Under the pieces are notes generated by a model. It saw only the letters and a program-made list of their open reading frames with translations, was not told the DNA's origin and ran no database searches. Below are positions 6,993 through 12,979 of a stretch of 12,979 bases of DNA, in pieces. Position numbers and translations under genes: made by a program. Positions within the stretch are counted from its first letter, which is position 1. Each line of letters starts with the position of its first letter. Source of the stretch: an uncultured Eggerthellaceae bacterium (lineage in GTDB: Bacteria > Actinomycetota > Coriobacteriia > Coriobacteriales > Eggerthellaceae); assembly GCA_934670115.1 (NCBI GenBank), contig CAKUOV010000053.1:1-12979 (forward strand), given 5' to 3'.

Positions 6993-8195
6993 TTATGCCT
7001 CGGATGCGTGAATGCCGCAGAAGCTGCTGCCGGGGCGCGCATGGTTGCGGCAGCGAACGCCATCGCTACTCACGTATTCGCAGAAACCACCCTGCTCCTC
7101 ATCATCTTCATCGATAAGCATGTTCTCGGTCGCAGGCAACGGCTCGCCAGCGTAAGAAGCACTCTTGATGTCAATGTGCCAGCCAGTCAGACGCGCAGCC
7201 AAACGAGCGTTCTGGCCCGCCTTGCCAATAGCCAAAGAAAGCTGGTCATCAGGAACAATAACGGTTGCATAATTATTTTCTTCGTCAACGGTAACGCGAG
7301 AGACCCTTGCAGGAGAAAGCGCCTTGGCAACGTATTCCGCCGGATCGGGGCTCCATTGAATAACATCAACACGCTCGTTGCGCAGCTCTTCCACCACCAT
7401 GCGAACACGGCTGCCCTTGGGGCCAACGCAGGCGCCCACGGGATCAAGGTTCGCTTCGCGGGAATACACGGCAATCTTAGAACGCTCGCCCGGTTCGCGC
7501 GCAATAGACTTGATTTCCACCAGGCCATCGTAGATTTCGGGAACTTCAATCTCGAACAGGCGACGAATCAAATCGGGGTGCGTACGAGAAACCACGATAG
7601 AGGGACGACCCTGCTCGCCTTTCGCCTTCGGCTCTTCTGCGTTGGGGTCGCGCACGTCAATAATCAGCACTTTCAGGCGCTGGTTGTGACGATAATGCTC
7701 GTTTGCCGGACGCTCGTTGCGCTCGGTGGGGAATTTCTTCTGGTCGTAATGCGGCAGTTCGGCCTCTACGCCATCGCGAATTTTGATGATGGTGAAGTCG
7801 TTCGTGCCCTGCAAAACGGTACCCGTCACCAAATCGCCACGACGGCTCTTGAACTCACGGTAGATGGATTGACGACCTGCATCGCGCACGATGGAGGCAA
7901 TAACGCTCTTTGCGTTCTGAGCAGCAATGCGGCTCACGTCGTTCGGCGTAACGTCGCGCGGCTCGAACTCATGGTACTCGCCTTCTTCATCGGGCTCATC
8001 GGTGGGAACCATCTCGTACACGTAGATTTTGCCCGTGGAGCGGTCGATAGTCACGCTTGCATCCCACTCCAGATCCAAGATGCGCTGGTAGCTTTTCGCC
8101 AGAGAATCTTCCAAGCGCTCAATAAGATACAGTTCATCGATCTTGCGCTCGTGGGCCAAAGCCTGCAAAGCCTCGATCAATTCAGAATTTGCCAC
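6993..8195 (-). CDS. nusA: Transcription termination/antitermination protein NusA with Cys/His C-terminal tail
   Basis: NusA binds RNA polymerase and nascent RNA, promoting pausing, intrinsic termination and antitermination. The 400-residue protein has the RNAP-binding N-terminal domain (1 to about 110), an S1 domain (about 118-205), KH1 with G-P-K-G at 258-261 and KH2 with GKAGQNARLA at 324-333. No acidic AR repeats of the E. coli type follow. Instead, after a short acidic linker (about 361-368), a tail carries C372, C382, H385, C393 and H396 arranged as C-x9-C-x2-H-x7-C-x2-H. The GTG at 8195-8193 is preferred: AAGGA lies 6-7 bases upstream and the protein then starts like other actinobacterial NusA. 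An in-frame extension to 8246 would overlap the rimP end. It is 34 bases after rimP and 5 before ylxR. It may regulate its own operon through the leader terminator. Confidence 0.96.
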   Translation of the reverse strand: MANSELIEALQALAHERKIDELYLIERLEDSLAKSYQRILDLEWDASVTIDRSTGKIYVYEMVPTDEPDEEGEYHEFEPRDVTPNDVSRIAAQNAKSVIASIVRDAGRQSIYREFKSRRGDLVTGTVLQGTNDFTIIKIRDGVEAELPHYDQKKFPTERNERPANEHYRHNQRLKVLIIDVRDPNAEEPKAKGEQGRPSIVVSRTHPDLIRRLFEIEVPEIYDGLVEIKSIAREPGERSKIAVYSREANLDPVGACVGPKGSRVRMVVEELRNERVDVIQWSPDPAEYVAKALSPARVSRVTVDEENNYATVIVPDDQLSLAIGKAGQNARLAARLTGWHIDIKSASYAGEPLPATENMLIDEDDEEQGGFCEYVSSDGVRCRNHARPGSSFCGIHASEA

Positions 8196-8229
8196 AATAG
8201 TTCCTTTCCTTGCTACTTCCTTGTTCGTT

Positions 8230-8709
8230 TTACTTTTTGCTCTCACTGAAATCGATAACGCCCTTTAAATGGGCTCGTTTGATAAGGTCAAACGGAATTT
8301 CAATCAAAGTTCCCTGGTCATCAAGCGTAAGCCTCTCGTCATCCGCGCCCACAATCACCGCAGTGAACTGCGAGCGTCCGTTGATGCCCTTCGACGCTTT
8401 CACCACTGCCGTTTGTCCAGCGAAGCGATTGAAATGCGCGGGGGTTCGCAGCGGTCGGTCGATTCCTGGCGAGGAAACCTCCAACATATACGCCCCCGGG
8501 AACGGGTCGATGCGCTCCATGGTCTCATTGATCCACGTTTGCGCCTCGGAAAGCTCATCGAAGCCAACACCGTGATCGGTGTCGATATACACGCGAATGG
8601 TCGGGGATTTCTTTGAGCCCGTTACCTCAACGGTAACAATCTCAATGCCATGCTGTTGCGCCAAGGGTGCAAGCGCATCAAGCAGCGATTGTTCTTTATG
8701 TGTCAGCAC
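8230..8709 (-). CDS. rimP: Ribosome maturation factor RimP
   Basis: RimP assists assembly of the 30S head and central domain. The 159-residue protein shows the two-domain family layout. The N-terminal alpha/beta domain has the R-V-Y-I-D strand near 39-43 and the conserved Y-x-L-E-V-S-S-P-G-I-D-R-P-L block around 79-92. The C-terminal SH3-like barrel follows, with the I-P-F-D-L-I-K-R-A segment before the end. Start is GTG at 8709-8707 with GGGAGGGA about 4-5 bases upstream. It is the first gene of the operon, preceded by a roughly 110-base leader that contains a strong intrinsic terminator, and it is followed by nusA after 34 bases. The rimP-nusA pairing is almost universal in bacteria, which supports the call. 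Confidence 0.95.
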   Translation of the reverse strand: MLTHKEQSLLDALAPLAQQHGIEIVTVEVTGSKKSPTIRVYIDTDHGVGFDELSEAQTWINETMERIDPFPGAYMLEVSSPGIDRPLRTPAHFNRFAGQTAVVKASKGINGRSQFTAVIVGADDERLTLDDQGTLIEIPFDLIKRAHLKGVIDFSESKK

Positions 8710-8737
8710 TGGTCCCTCCCTCTTTTTCTCCTAATAT

Positions 8738-8766
8738 AAAAAGAAAGCGGGCAAATGCCCACTTTC
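8738..8766 (-). terminator. Intrinsic terminator inside the rimP-nusA leader
   Basis: On the minus strand GAAAGTGGGC (8766-8757) pairs with GCCCGCTTTC (8752-8743) across a 4-base ATTT loop: 10 bp with one G-U pair, then TTTTTAT. This is a textbook intrinsic terminator. It sits downstream of the promoter at 8827-8855 and upstream of the rimP start at 8709, so it must be passed by transcripts that express the operon. It could also end read-through from serA. Confidence 0.88.
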
Positions 8767-8782
8767 TCTGAAAATCGAAAGT
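8761..8782 (-). promoter_or_regulatory. Candidate antiterminator hairpin in the rimP leader
   Basis: On the minus strand ACTTTC at 8782-8777 is exactly complementary to GAAAGT at 8766-8761 across a 10-base loop, with one further possible U-G pair. The second arm is the 5' arm of the leader terminator, so the two folds exclude each other. The alternative stem is short and much weaker than the terminator, so any switch would need help from a protein, a ribosome or another RNA. Confidence 0.4.
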
Positions 8783-8820
8783 ATGGTGCGAAGGTGCTTA
8801 CCGCAACTCTTCACATGTGC

Positions 8821-8848
8821 TCGAGCATTATAGCACGCTCTTGCTCGA
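8821..8848. repeat. 7-bp inverted repeat spanning the promoter
   Basis: TCGAGCA at 8821-8827 and TGCTCGA at 8842-8848 are perfect inverted copies separated by 14 bases. They bracket the -10 hexamer and most of the spacer of the rimP promoter. A dimeric regulator could bind here. The right end of the -10 box overlaps the left arm. Confidence 0.55.
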
Positions 8849-8855
8849 TGCACAA
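8827..8855 (-). promoter_or_regulatory. Promoter of the rimP-nusA-infB operon
   Basis: The minus strand carries a perfect TATAAT at 8832-8827 preceded by TGC, an extended -10 arrangement. Exactly 17 bases upstream lies TTGTGC (8855-8850), a weak -35 match. Transcription would begin near 8820 and give a leader of about 110 bases before rimP. The -10 match is strong; the weak -35 may be offset by the TGn extension. Confidence 0.75.
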
Positions 8856-8859
8856 GTTT

Positions 8860-8893
8860 TTCACACGCAGAAAGTAACGCCTGCGCGTGTGAA
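8860..8893. repeat. Hairpin between serA and the rimP promoter
   Basis: TTCACACGCAG at 8860-8870 pairs with CTGCGCGTGTGAA at 8881-8893, giving 11 bp with a 2-base bulge and a 10-base loop. On the minus strand the stem is followed by AAAAAC, not a T-tract, so if it ends the serA transcript it does so without the usual U-run. It abuts the -35 element of the rimP promoter, so a regulatory role is equally possible. Confidence 0.55.
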
Positions 8894-8909
8894 CGGTCTG
8901 AACGGTCTG
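8892..8909. repeat. 9-bp tandem direct repeat
   Basis: AACGGTCTG occurs at 8892-8900 and again at 8901-8909, directly upstream of the hairpin and rimP promoter. Two exact copies only. Confidence 0.8.
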
Positions 8910-8973
8910 GGCGCGTCGGCAACGGCGCTGCTTTCAGCAGTTTTTGCGATGTGCAAAGCCGTCCGCGCAACCC

Positions 8974-10551
8974 TTACAGCGAAATCTGCCAGCTGTTAAT
9001 CAAATCGATATGCTGGGCAATATCGCACATAACTTCTTCGGACACCTTATCATCCACATTCAAGTATACCAGCGCCGTTTTCTCCGCGGGCTTCGTGCCA
9101 ATCTGCATAGTGGTGATGTTCACACCCGCAGCACCCAAAATCGTACCAATAAGGCCAATGCGGCCCGGCGCATCAACATACTCGAAAATAACGGAATTGC
9201 GCGTAGGAACGATATCAATGTCATAGCCCAAGAAAGATACAAGACGCATGGAAGACACGCCATCGGGCACCACGATAGACACACATTGATCGCCAGCCGC
9301 AATGTCAACTTGCGCCGAATAACCCTGGCGCGAAAGACCGTTGCAACACGAAACCGAAATGCCATGGCAACGCGCCATGACTTCGTAGTTTGCTGTGGTG
9401 ATGTGCTCAACTTCGCGACTGGAAAGCAAGCCTTTAAGCGACGCAGCCGCCAACGCCGTTGCATCGCAATTCGCAAGCTTGCCAGCGGTAGTCACGGTAA
9501 GAGAGCGCGGGATAGCGGCATCAAGGTGTCCCAAAATTGCACCAGCCGTTTCGCACGCCACAATGTAGGGCCCAACGCTATCGACCACTTCCGCAGGCAC
9601 CTGCGAAAGGTTTACCGCCGTGGGAACAAGCGAGCCCGAAAGACCGGCATAAATGTGCTCGGCAATCTGGGACGAGCAGCTGTTGTGAGCATCGTGCGTT
9701 TCGGGACCCAAGTGCGGCGTGAGCACAACCTGGGGAAACTCCAAAAGCGGCGAATCCGTGCACGGCTCTTCATCGTAAACGTCAATGCCAACCGATGCGA
9801 TTTTGCCCGCAGCCACGAAATCGGCAAGCGCTTTCATATCGCACGTGCCCGCATAGGAAACGTTCAAAAGAATGACGCCTGTCTTCATTGCGGCAAACTC
9901 TTCCGCCCCAATCATGCCGGTTGTCTCAACGGTCTTCGGCAAATGCAGGGAAATGACATCCGCCTTTGGCAACGCTTCGGCAAGCGTGGCGCACAGCTTT
10001 GCGCCCAATTGCGCCGCACGATCGGAACTGCAATACGGATCATACGCTAAAACGTTCATTCCGAACGCGCGCGCGTACTGCGCAACCAGCCCACCGAAAC
10101 GGCCCAAACCCACAATGAGCAGGGTCTTCCCATATAGCTCAATGCCGGTGTATTGCTCGCGGTTCCACTGACCGCGACTCATGCTCGCGCTTGCCTGAGC
10201 AGCATTGCGCGCGCACATGAGCATAAGGCACATGGTCATTTCCGCCACCGACGTAATATTGGAGTCAGGAACGTTGCATACGATAATGCCCCGCTCGGAT
10301 GCCGCGGCAATATCGATGTTTTCCGTGCTCAAGCCCGCACGACCGATGATTTTCAGGTTCTTGCCCGCATCGATAACATCGCGCGTGACCTTCGTGCGGG
10401 AACGAACGATAAGCGCATCATAGCGAGGAACGATCTTGATGAGCTCTTCGGTAGAAAGTCCCAGATGAACATCGACTTCTAACGCTTTTTCGCGCAGATA
10501 ATCCAATCCGCATTGAGCGATGACATCGGTAACCAGTACTTTAAGCGACAT
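8974..10551 (-). CDS. serA: D-3-phosphoglycerate dehydrogenase SerA, ACT-domain type, with altered active site
   Basis: Catalyses the first step of serine synthesis, oxidising 3-phosphoglycerate to 3-phosphohydroxypyruvate with NAD+. The 525-residue length and layout match the long Mycobacterium-type enzyme: substrate domain, Rossmann fold with G148-L-G-R-F-G153, return to the substrate domain near 285-310, intervening domain about 318-450, and a C-terminal ACT domain about 452-525 with the D-A-P-G-R-I-G-L motif at 460-467. Of the catalytic trio, E262 (in D-E-E-P) and H280 (in T-P-H-L-G) are present, but the Arg of the usual N-x-A-R-G-G motif is Tyr233 (N-V-S-Y-A-G). The nearby GASTxEA and GVGxDN motifs are also changed (GPETHDA, GLSTEN). 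ATG at 10551 is chosen because the protein then starts like relatives and AAAGGA lies upstream. It is 120 bases after serC with no terminator, so probably co-transcribed. Family membership is firm; normal activity is less so. Confidence 0.9.
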   Translation of the reverse strand: MSLKVLVTDVIAQCGLDYLREKALEVDVHLGLSTEELIKIVPRYDALIVRSRTKVTRDVIDAGKNLKIIGRAGLSTENIDIAAASERGIIVCNVPDSNITSVAEMTMCLMLMCARNAAQASASMSRGQWNREQYTGIELYGKTLLIVGLGRFGGLVAQYARAFGMNVLAYDPYCSSDRAAQLGAKLCATLAEALPKADVISLHLPKTVETTGMIGAEEFAAMKTGVILLNVSYAGTCDMKALADFVAAGKIASVGIDVYDEEPCTDSPLLEFPQVVLTPHLGPETHDAHNSCSSQIAEHIYAGLSGSLVPTAVNLSQVPAEVVDSVGPYIVACETAGAILGHLDAAIPRSLTVTTAGKLANCDATALAAASLKGLLSSREVEHITTANYEVMARCHGISVSCCNGLSRQGYSAQVDIAAGDQCVSIVVPDGVSSMRLVSFLGYDIDIVPTRNSVIFEYVDAPGRIGLIGTILGAAGVNITTMQIGTKPAEKTALVYLNVDDKVSEEVMCDIAQHIDLINSWQISL

Positions 10552-10671
10552 AGTGGCGCAATTCCTTTCCATCAAAGAGCGCAAATGTCTTGCACGCGTC
10601 TCTTCTTGCCTGTTTCTTCAAACCGTGGAGCGTTTTGCATCGCGGTTCGCGCGCAGAGTCGCCCCTTGCCA

Positions 10672-11757
10672 TTATTTATTGCTGTGCTCGTTTTCAAACT
10701 TTTCCATGAAAGCAACGAGCTTTTGCACACCCTCAAGCGGCATAGCGTTATAGATGGAAGCACGCATACCGCCCACACTGCGATGACCCTTCAGCTCCAC
10801 CAGGCCTTCTTTCGCCGCAGCGGCAATGAATTCCTTGTCCAGCGCGTCATCGCCCGTAATAAACGGCACGTTCATCATCGAGCGGTTTTCTTTTGCGGCA
10901 GTGCCCGAAAACAGCTTGCTGTTGTCCAGGAAGTTGTACAGGAGCACGGCCTTCTCGTGATTGCGCATCTGCATGGCCTCAAGGCCGCCAATGGACTTGA
11001 TCCACTTGAACACCTTGCCGCAAATGTAAATGGCATAACACGGCGGCGTGTTGTACAGCGACTTCGCATCGGCCTGCGTCTTCCACTTCAGCATGGTGGG
11101 CGTTGCAAGCATTACATCGTCGCGAATAAGGTCCTTGCGCACAATGGCAATCACAACACCTGCGGGGCCAACGTTTTTCTGGGCACCCGCGTAGACCACG
11201 CCGAACTTTTCGATGTCAATAGGCTCCGACAAGAAGCACGAAGACATATCGGCCACAACGGGTGCATCCGTTTCGGGAAGCTTGCGGTACGTGGTGCCCG
11301 TGATGGTCTCGTTGTAGCAAAGGTACAGATAATCTGCGTCTTTCGACGGCGTGAACGTGTCAAAAGCGGGAATGCAGGAATAATTCGCATCCTTGGAGTC
11401 GGCCAACAGCGTGATATCGCCGTAACGGCATGCTTCCTGGTAGGCTTTCTTCGACCAGTTGCCCGATACGATATAGTCTGCCTTGCCCGTTTGCAGCATG
11501 TTCATAGGAACAGCCGCGAACTGCTGCGAAGCGCCGCCCTGCAGGAACATGACTTCGTAATCATCGCCAATACCAACAAGATCGCGCAGGTCCTGCTCCG
11601 CTTCGGTGATAATAGTGTCGAACGCCTTCGATCGATGGCTCATCTCCATAACGGACATGCCTGTGCCCTTGTAATCGAGCATTTCTTGCGCCGCTTCTCT
11701 CAGAACCTCTTCGGGAAGCATTGCCGGACCAGCAGAGAAATTGTACACACGCGTCAT
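10672..11757 (-). CDS. serC: Phosphoserine aminotransferase SerC
   Basis: PLP enzyme of fold type I that transaminates 3-phosphohydroxypyruvate with glutamate to give O-phosphoserine, the second step of serine synthesis; it can also act in pyridoxal phosphate synthesis. The 361-residue protein has the family start N-F-S-A-G-P-A-M-L-P at 6-15, the cofactor loop Q-G-G-A-S at 73-77, N-E-T-I-x-G at 149-154, the D170 that contacts the PLP ring nitrogen in V-A-D, and the Schiff-base lysine K194 in G-A-Q-K-N. The C-terminal R-S-V-G-G-M-R-A-S block is intact. ATG at 11757 has AGGAG 7 bases upstream. It follows the ilvN terminator and a candidate -10 box, and precedes serA by 120 bases, so serC-serA looks like a two-gene serine operon. 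No phosphoserine phosphatase gene is in view. Confidence 0.97.
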   Translation of the reverse strand: MTRVYNFSAGPAMLPEEVLREAAQEMLDYKGTGMSVMEMSHRSKAFDTIITEAEQDLRDLVGIGDDYEVMFLQGGASQQFAAVPMNMLQTGKADYIVSGNWSKKAYQEACRYGDITLLADSKDANYSCIPAFDTFTPSKDADYLYLCYNETITGTTYRKLPETDAPVVADMSSCFLSEPIDIEKFGVVYAGAQKNVGPAGVVIAIVRKDLIRDDVMLATPTMLKWKTQADAKSLYNTPPCYAIYICGKVFKWIKSIGGLEAMQMRNHEKAVLLYNFLDNSKLFSGTAAKENRSMMNVPFITGDDALDKEFIAAAAKEGLVELKGHRSVGGMRASIYNAMPLEGVQKLVAFMEKFENEHSNK

Positions 11758-11807
11758 GATTTCACTCCTTAGGAAGCCGATTGCGAAAACGTCATAATTG
11801 CACGTCT

Positions 11808-11813
11808 ATTGTA
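11808..11813 (-). promoter_or_regulatory. Candidate -10 box upstream of serC
   Basis: The minus strand reads TACAAT at 11813-11808, one mismatch from the consensus, about 50 bases upstream of the serC ATG and just after the ilvN terminator. I see no convincing -35 hexamer at 16-18 bases, so this is tentative. Confidence 0.35.
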
Positions 11814-11819
11814 CGGCAC

Positions 11820-11862
11820 AAGCAAGCAAAAGGGCACCCGCGCGCAAAAAGACACCCTTTAA
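11820..11862 (-). terminator. ilvN: Intrinsic terminator after ilvBN
   Basis: On the minus strand AAAGGGTGTC (11862-11851 region) pairs with GGGTGCCCTTT (11839-11828 region) in a 10-bp stem with three G-U pairs, closing a loop that includes TTTTTGCGCGC. TTTT then a T-rich stretch follow. It lies about 50 bases after the ilvN stop and separates ilvBN from serC. Confidence is moderate because of the wobble pairs and the interrupted T-tract. Confidence 0.6.
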
Positions 11863-11910
11863 ACGGCGCGGATTAGCGTTGGCGTGCGTGAAAACGAAGA
11901 AGAGGTGGGG

Positions 11911-12399
11911 CTATTTCTCGTTGCGAGCCTGGGCGATTTTACCCGTGCGGACAATCTCCTTTATGCCGTAAGGGCGCAAAAGATCCTCCAGCCCTTTGAG
12001 CTTTCCTTCTTCGCCCGTGATTTCGATTGTCAACGAATCACTGCCTAAATCGGCGATTTTCGCACGGAAAATGTTCGCGATCTGAATGATTTCTCCGCGC
12101 TTTTCGGGCAGCGCCTCAACCTTGAACAGGGCCAACTCGCGCACAATAGCATTCGCGCCCGATAAATCAGTGATCTTATGGACGGGCACCAGTTTATGCA
12201 GCTGCTTTGCAATCTGCTCGAAGGATACTTCATCGCCCAGCGCCACCAGCGTGATATGCGACAACGCGGGGTTTTCCGTGGGGCCAACCGACAAGCTTTC
12301 AATGTTGAAGCCGCGGCGCGAGATAAGACCGACAACGCGCTGCAAAACGCCCGGCTCGTTGTCCACCAGAAGCGTGAGAACGTGCTTGGATGCATCCAT
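11911..12399 (-). CDS. ilvN: Acetolactate synthase small (regulatory) subunit IlvN
   Basis: Regulatory subunit of acetohydroxyacid synthase, which condenses pyruvate with pyruvate or 2-ketobutyrate in valine, leucine and isoleucine synthesis. The small subunit activates the large one and usually carries the valine feedback site. The 162-residue protein has an N-terminal ACT domain (about 5-80) with the D-N-E-P-G-V-L ligand loop at 13-19 and the R-G-F-N-I-E-S-L strand at 29-36, and a C-terminal ACT-like domain (about 85-160). The length matches the E. coli IlvH/actinobacterial form. ATG at 12399 is chosen because GGAAGGGGAG lies just upstream and the protein starts like relatives; an in-frame extension would overlap ilvB. 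It starts 1 base after the ilvB stop, implying coupled translation. A hairpin terminator follows. ilvC, often next in other actinobacteria, is not here. Confidence 0.96.
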   Translation of the reverse strand: MDASKHVLTLLVDNEPGVLQRVVGLISRRGFNIESLSVGPTENPALSHITLVALGDEVSFEQIAKQLHKLVPVHKITDLSGANAIVRELALFKVEALPEKRGEIIQIANIFRAKIADLGSDSLTIEITGEEGKLKGLEDLLRPYGIKEIVRTGKIAQARNEK

Positions 12400-12400
12400 G

Positions 12401-12979
12401 CTACTCCCCTTCCTGAGCAGTATTGCCCGCACCGTTACCAGGGCAAACGCGTTCAAGCAGCATTCCGCCGGGAACAACCATAGGCATCACGTTTTCCGAT
12501 GACGGCACAACAACGTCAAGCAAGAACGGCTCGGCGGATGAAAGCATCTCCGAGAATGCAGCCTGCAGCTCCGCTTGCGCCTGGACGCGCTTTGCCTGCC
12601 AACCATAGGCCTGTGCAAGCGCCACGAAGTCGGGATTGTGATGGAGCTCGGTTTGGGAATAGCGCCCCTCGTAGAAGAATTGCTGCCACTGATGCACCAT
12701 GCCTAAGCAGGCGTTATCGATGATCACAACTTTCACGGCGGCGCCATACGCACGCGCGGTGGCAAGCTCCTGCACGTTCATCTGGAACGACCCATCGCCC
12801 GCAATGCATACGACCTGCGCGTCAGGGTATGCAAGCGCGGCGCCGATCGCCGCAGGAAAGCCGAAACCCATGGTGCCTAAACCGCCGCTTGACAAGAAGC
12901 TGCGCGGAACGGAACGAGAAAGGAACTGCGCCGCCCACATTTGATGCTGGCCTACTTCGGTGGTCACGATAGTGCGCTT
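12401..12979 (-). CDS. ilvB: Acetolactate synthase large (catalytic) subunit IlvB, 3' part
   Basis: ThDP-dependent catalytic subunit of acetohydroxyacid synthase. Only the last 192 codons are inside the window; the 5' part lies beyond 12979. The visible part is the C-terminal ThDP-binding domain. It opens with the T-T-E-V-G-Q-H-Q-M-W-A-A segment, continues through S-G-G-L-G-x-M-G-F-G-F-P-A-A-I-G-A and shows the cofactor motif G-D-G-S at 61-64 followed after 23 residues by D88-N89. The family normally reads NN there; the second Asn, which is the Mg2+ ligand, is kept. The W-Q-Q-F-F-Y-E-G-R-Y segment that contacts substrate and herbicides follows. It ends in TAG at 12401, 1 base before ilvN. The frame is open to the window end with no start expected. 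Confidence 0.95.
   Translation of the reverse strand, partial: KRTIVTTEVGQHQMWAAQFLSRSVPRSFLSSGGLGTMGFGFPAAIGAALAYPDAQVVCIAGDGSFQMNVQELATARAYGAAVKVVIIDNACLGMVHQWQQFFYEGRYSQTELHHNPDFVALAQAYGWQAKRVQAQAELQAAFSEMLSSAEPFLLDVVVPSSENVMPMVVPGGMLLERVCPGNGAGNTAQEGE

Noticed and set aside
7008..8249. Long plus-strand open frame (413 codons) opposite nusA
   Set aside because: Same reason: the minus strand encodes a complete NusA; the antisense translation shows no recognisable domain.
8812..8817. ATGTGA start-stop pair in the rimP leader
   Set aside because: No ribosome binding site at a good distance; six bases are too little to call a leader peptide or start-stop element.
8928..8945. Plus-strand hairpin CTGCTTTCAGCAG followed by TTTTT
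   Set aside because: Only a 5-bp stem and there is no plus-strand gene upstream to terminate; likely chance.
8944..11772. Long plus-strand open frames opposite serA (8944-10050) and serC (10513-11772)
   Set aside because: Shadows of real minus-strand enzymes; no start context or motifs.
12484..12490. DN instead of NN in the IlvB ThDP motif region as a possible defect
   Set aside because: The second Asn is the metal ligand and is present; the first position varies among ThDP enzymes.
1..12979. Mobile elements, CRISPR arrays, tRNA or rRNA genes, defence or toxin-antitoxin systems
   Set aside because: None seen: no transposase or integrase motifs, no regularly spaced repeats, no cloverleaf folds, and the genes form conserved housekeeping operons.

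Overview
The window is a compact, ordinary stretch of bacterial chromosome in which every supportable gene lies on the minus strand. Gene order and protein character (a long IF2 with a charged linker, YlxR directly before infB, an NrnA-type DHH protein between rbfA and truB, a full-length ACT-domain SerA) point to an actinobacterium. The moderate GC content and protein style suggest Coriobacteriia, perhaps Eggerthellaceae. That placement is inference from memory of the families, not a search result.

Layout in transcription order (right to left). (1) Branched-chain and serine biosynthesis: the 3' end of ilvB (cut by the window edge), ilvN, a hairpin terminator, then serC and serA with a candidate -10 box before serC. 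(2) A 264-bp intergenic region with an extended -10 promoter, several inverted and tandem repeats, and a strong intrinsic terminator placed between the promoter and the first gene of the next operon. (3) The nusA-infB operon: rimP, nusA, ylxR (rnpM), infB, rbfA, nrnA, truB, ribF. This set joins transcription termination control (NusA), 30S maturation (RimP, RbfA), initiation (IF2), RNase P modulation (YlxR), nanoRNA/pAp turnover (NrnA), tRNA U55 modification (TruB) and FMN/FAD synthesis (RibF). Genes are tightly spaced except for a 212-bp gap between rbfA and nrnA that holds two large hairpins and a 14-bp tandem repeat. (4) A 202-bp AT-rich tail after ribF with an inverted repeat at the window edge.

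I found no mobile element, CRISPR array, RNA gene, defence system or new multi-gene system. The points worth a second look are local. truB carries an in-frame UGA at codon 29, just before its catalytic motif. SerA has Tyr where the family has its catalytic Arg. NusA ends in a Cys/His tail that looks metal-binding. The rimP-nusA leader has a terminator and a competing hairpin that resemble an attenuator. The rbfA-nrnA gap is densely structured. No gene-free stretch exceeds 300 bases.
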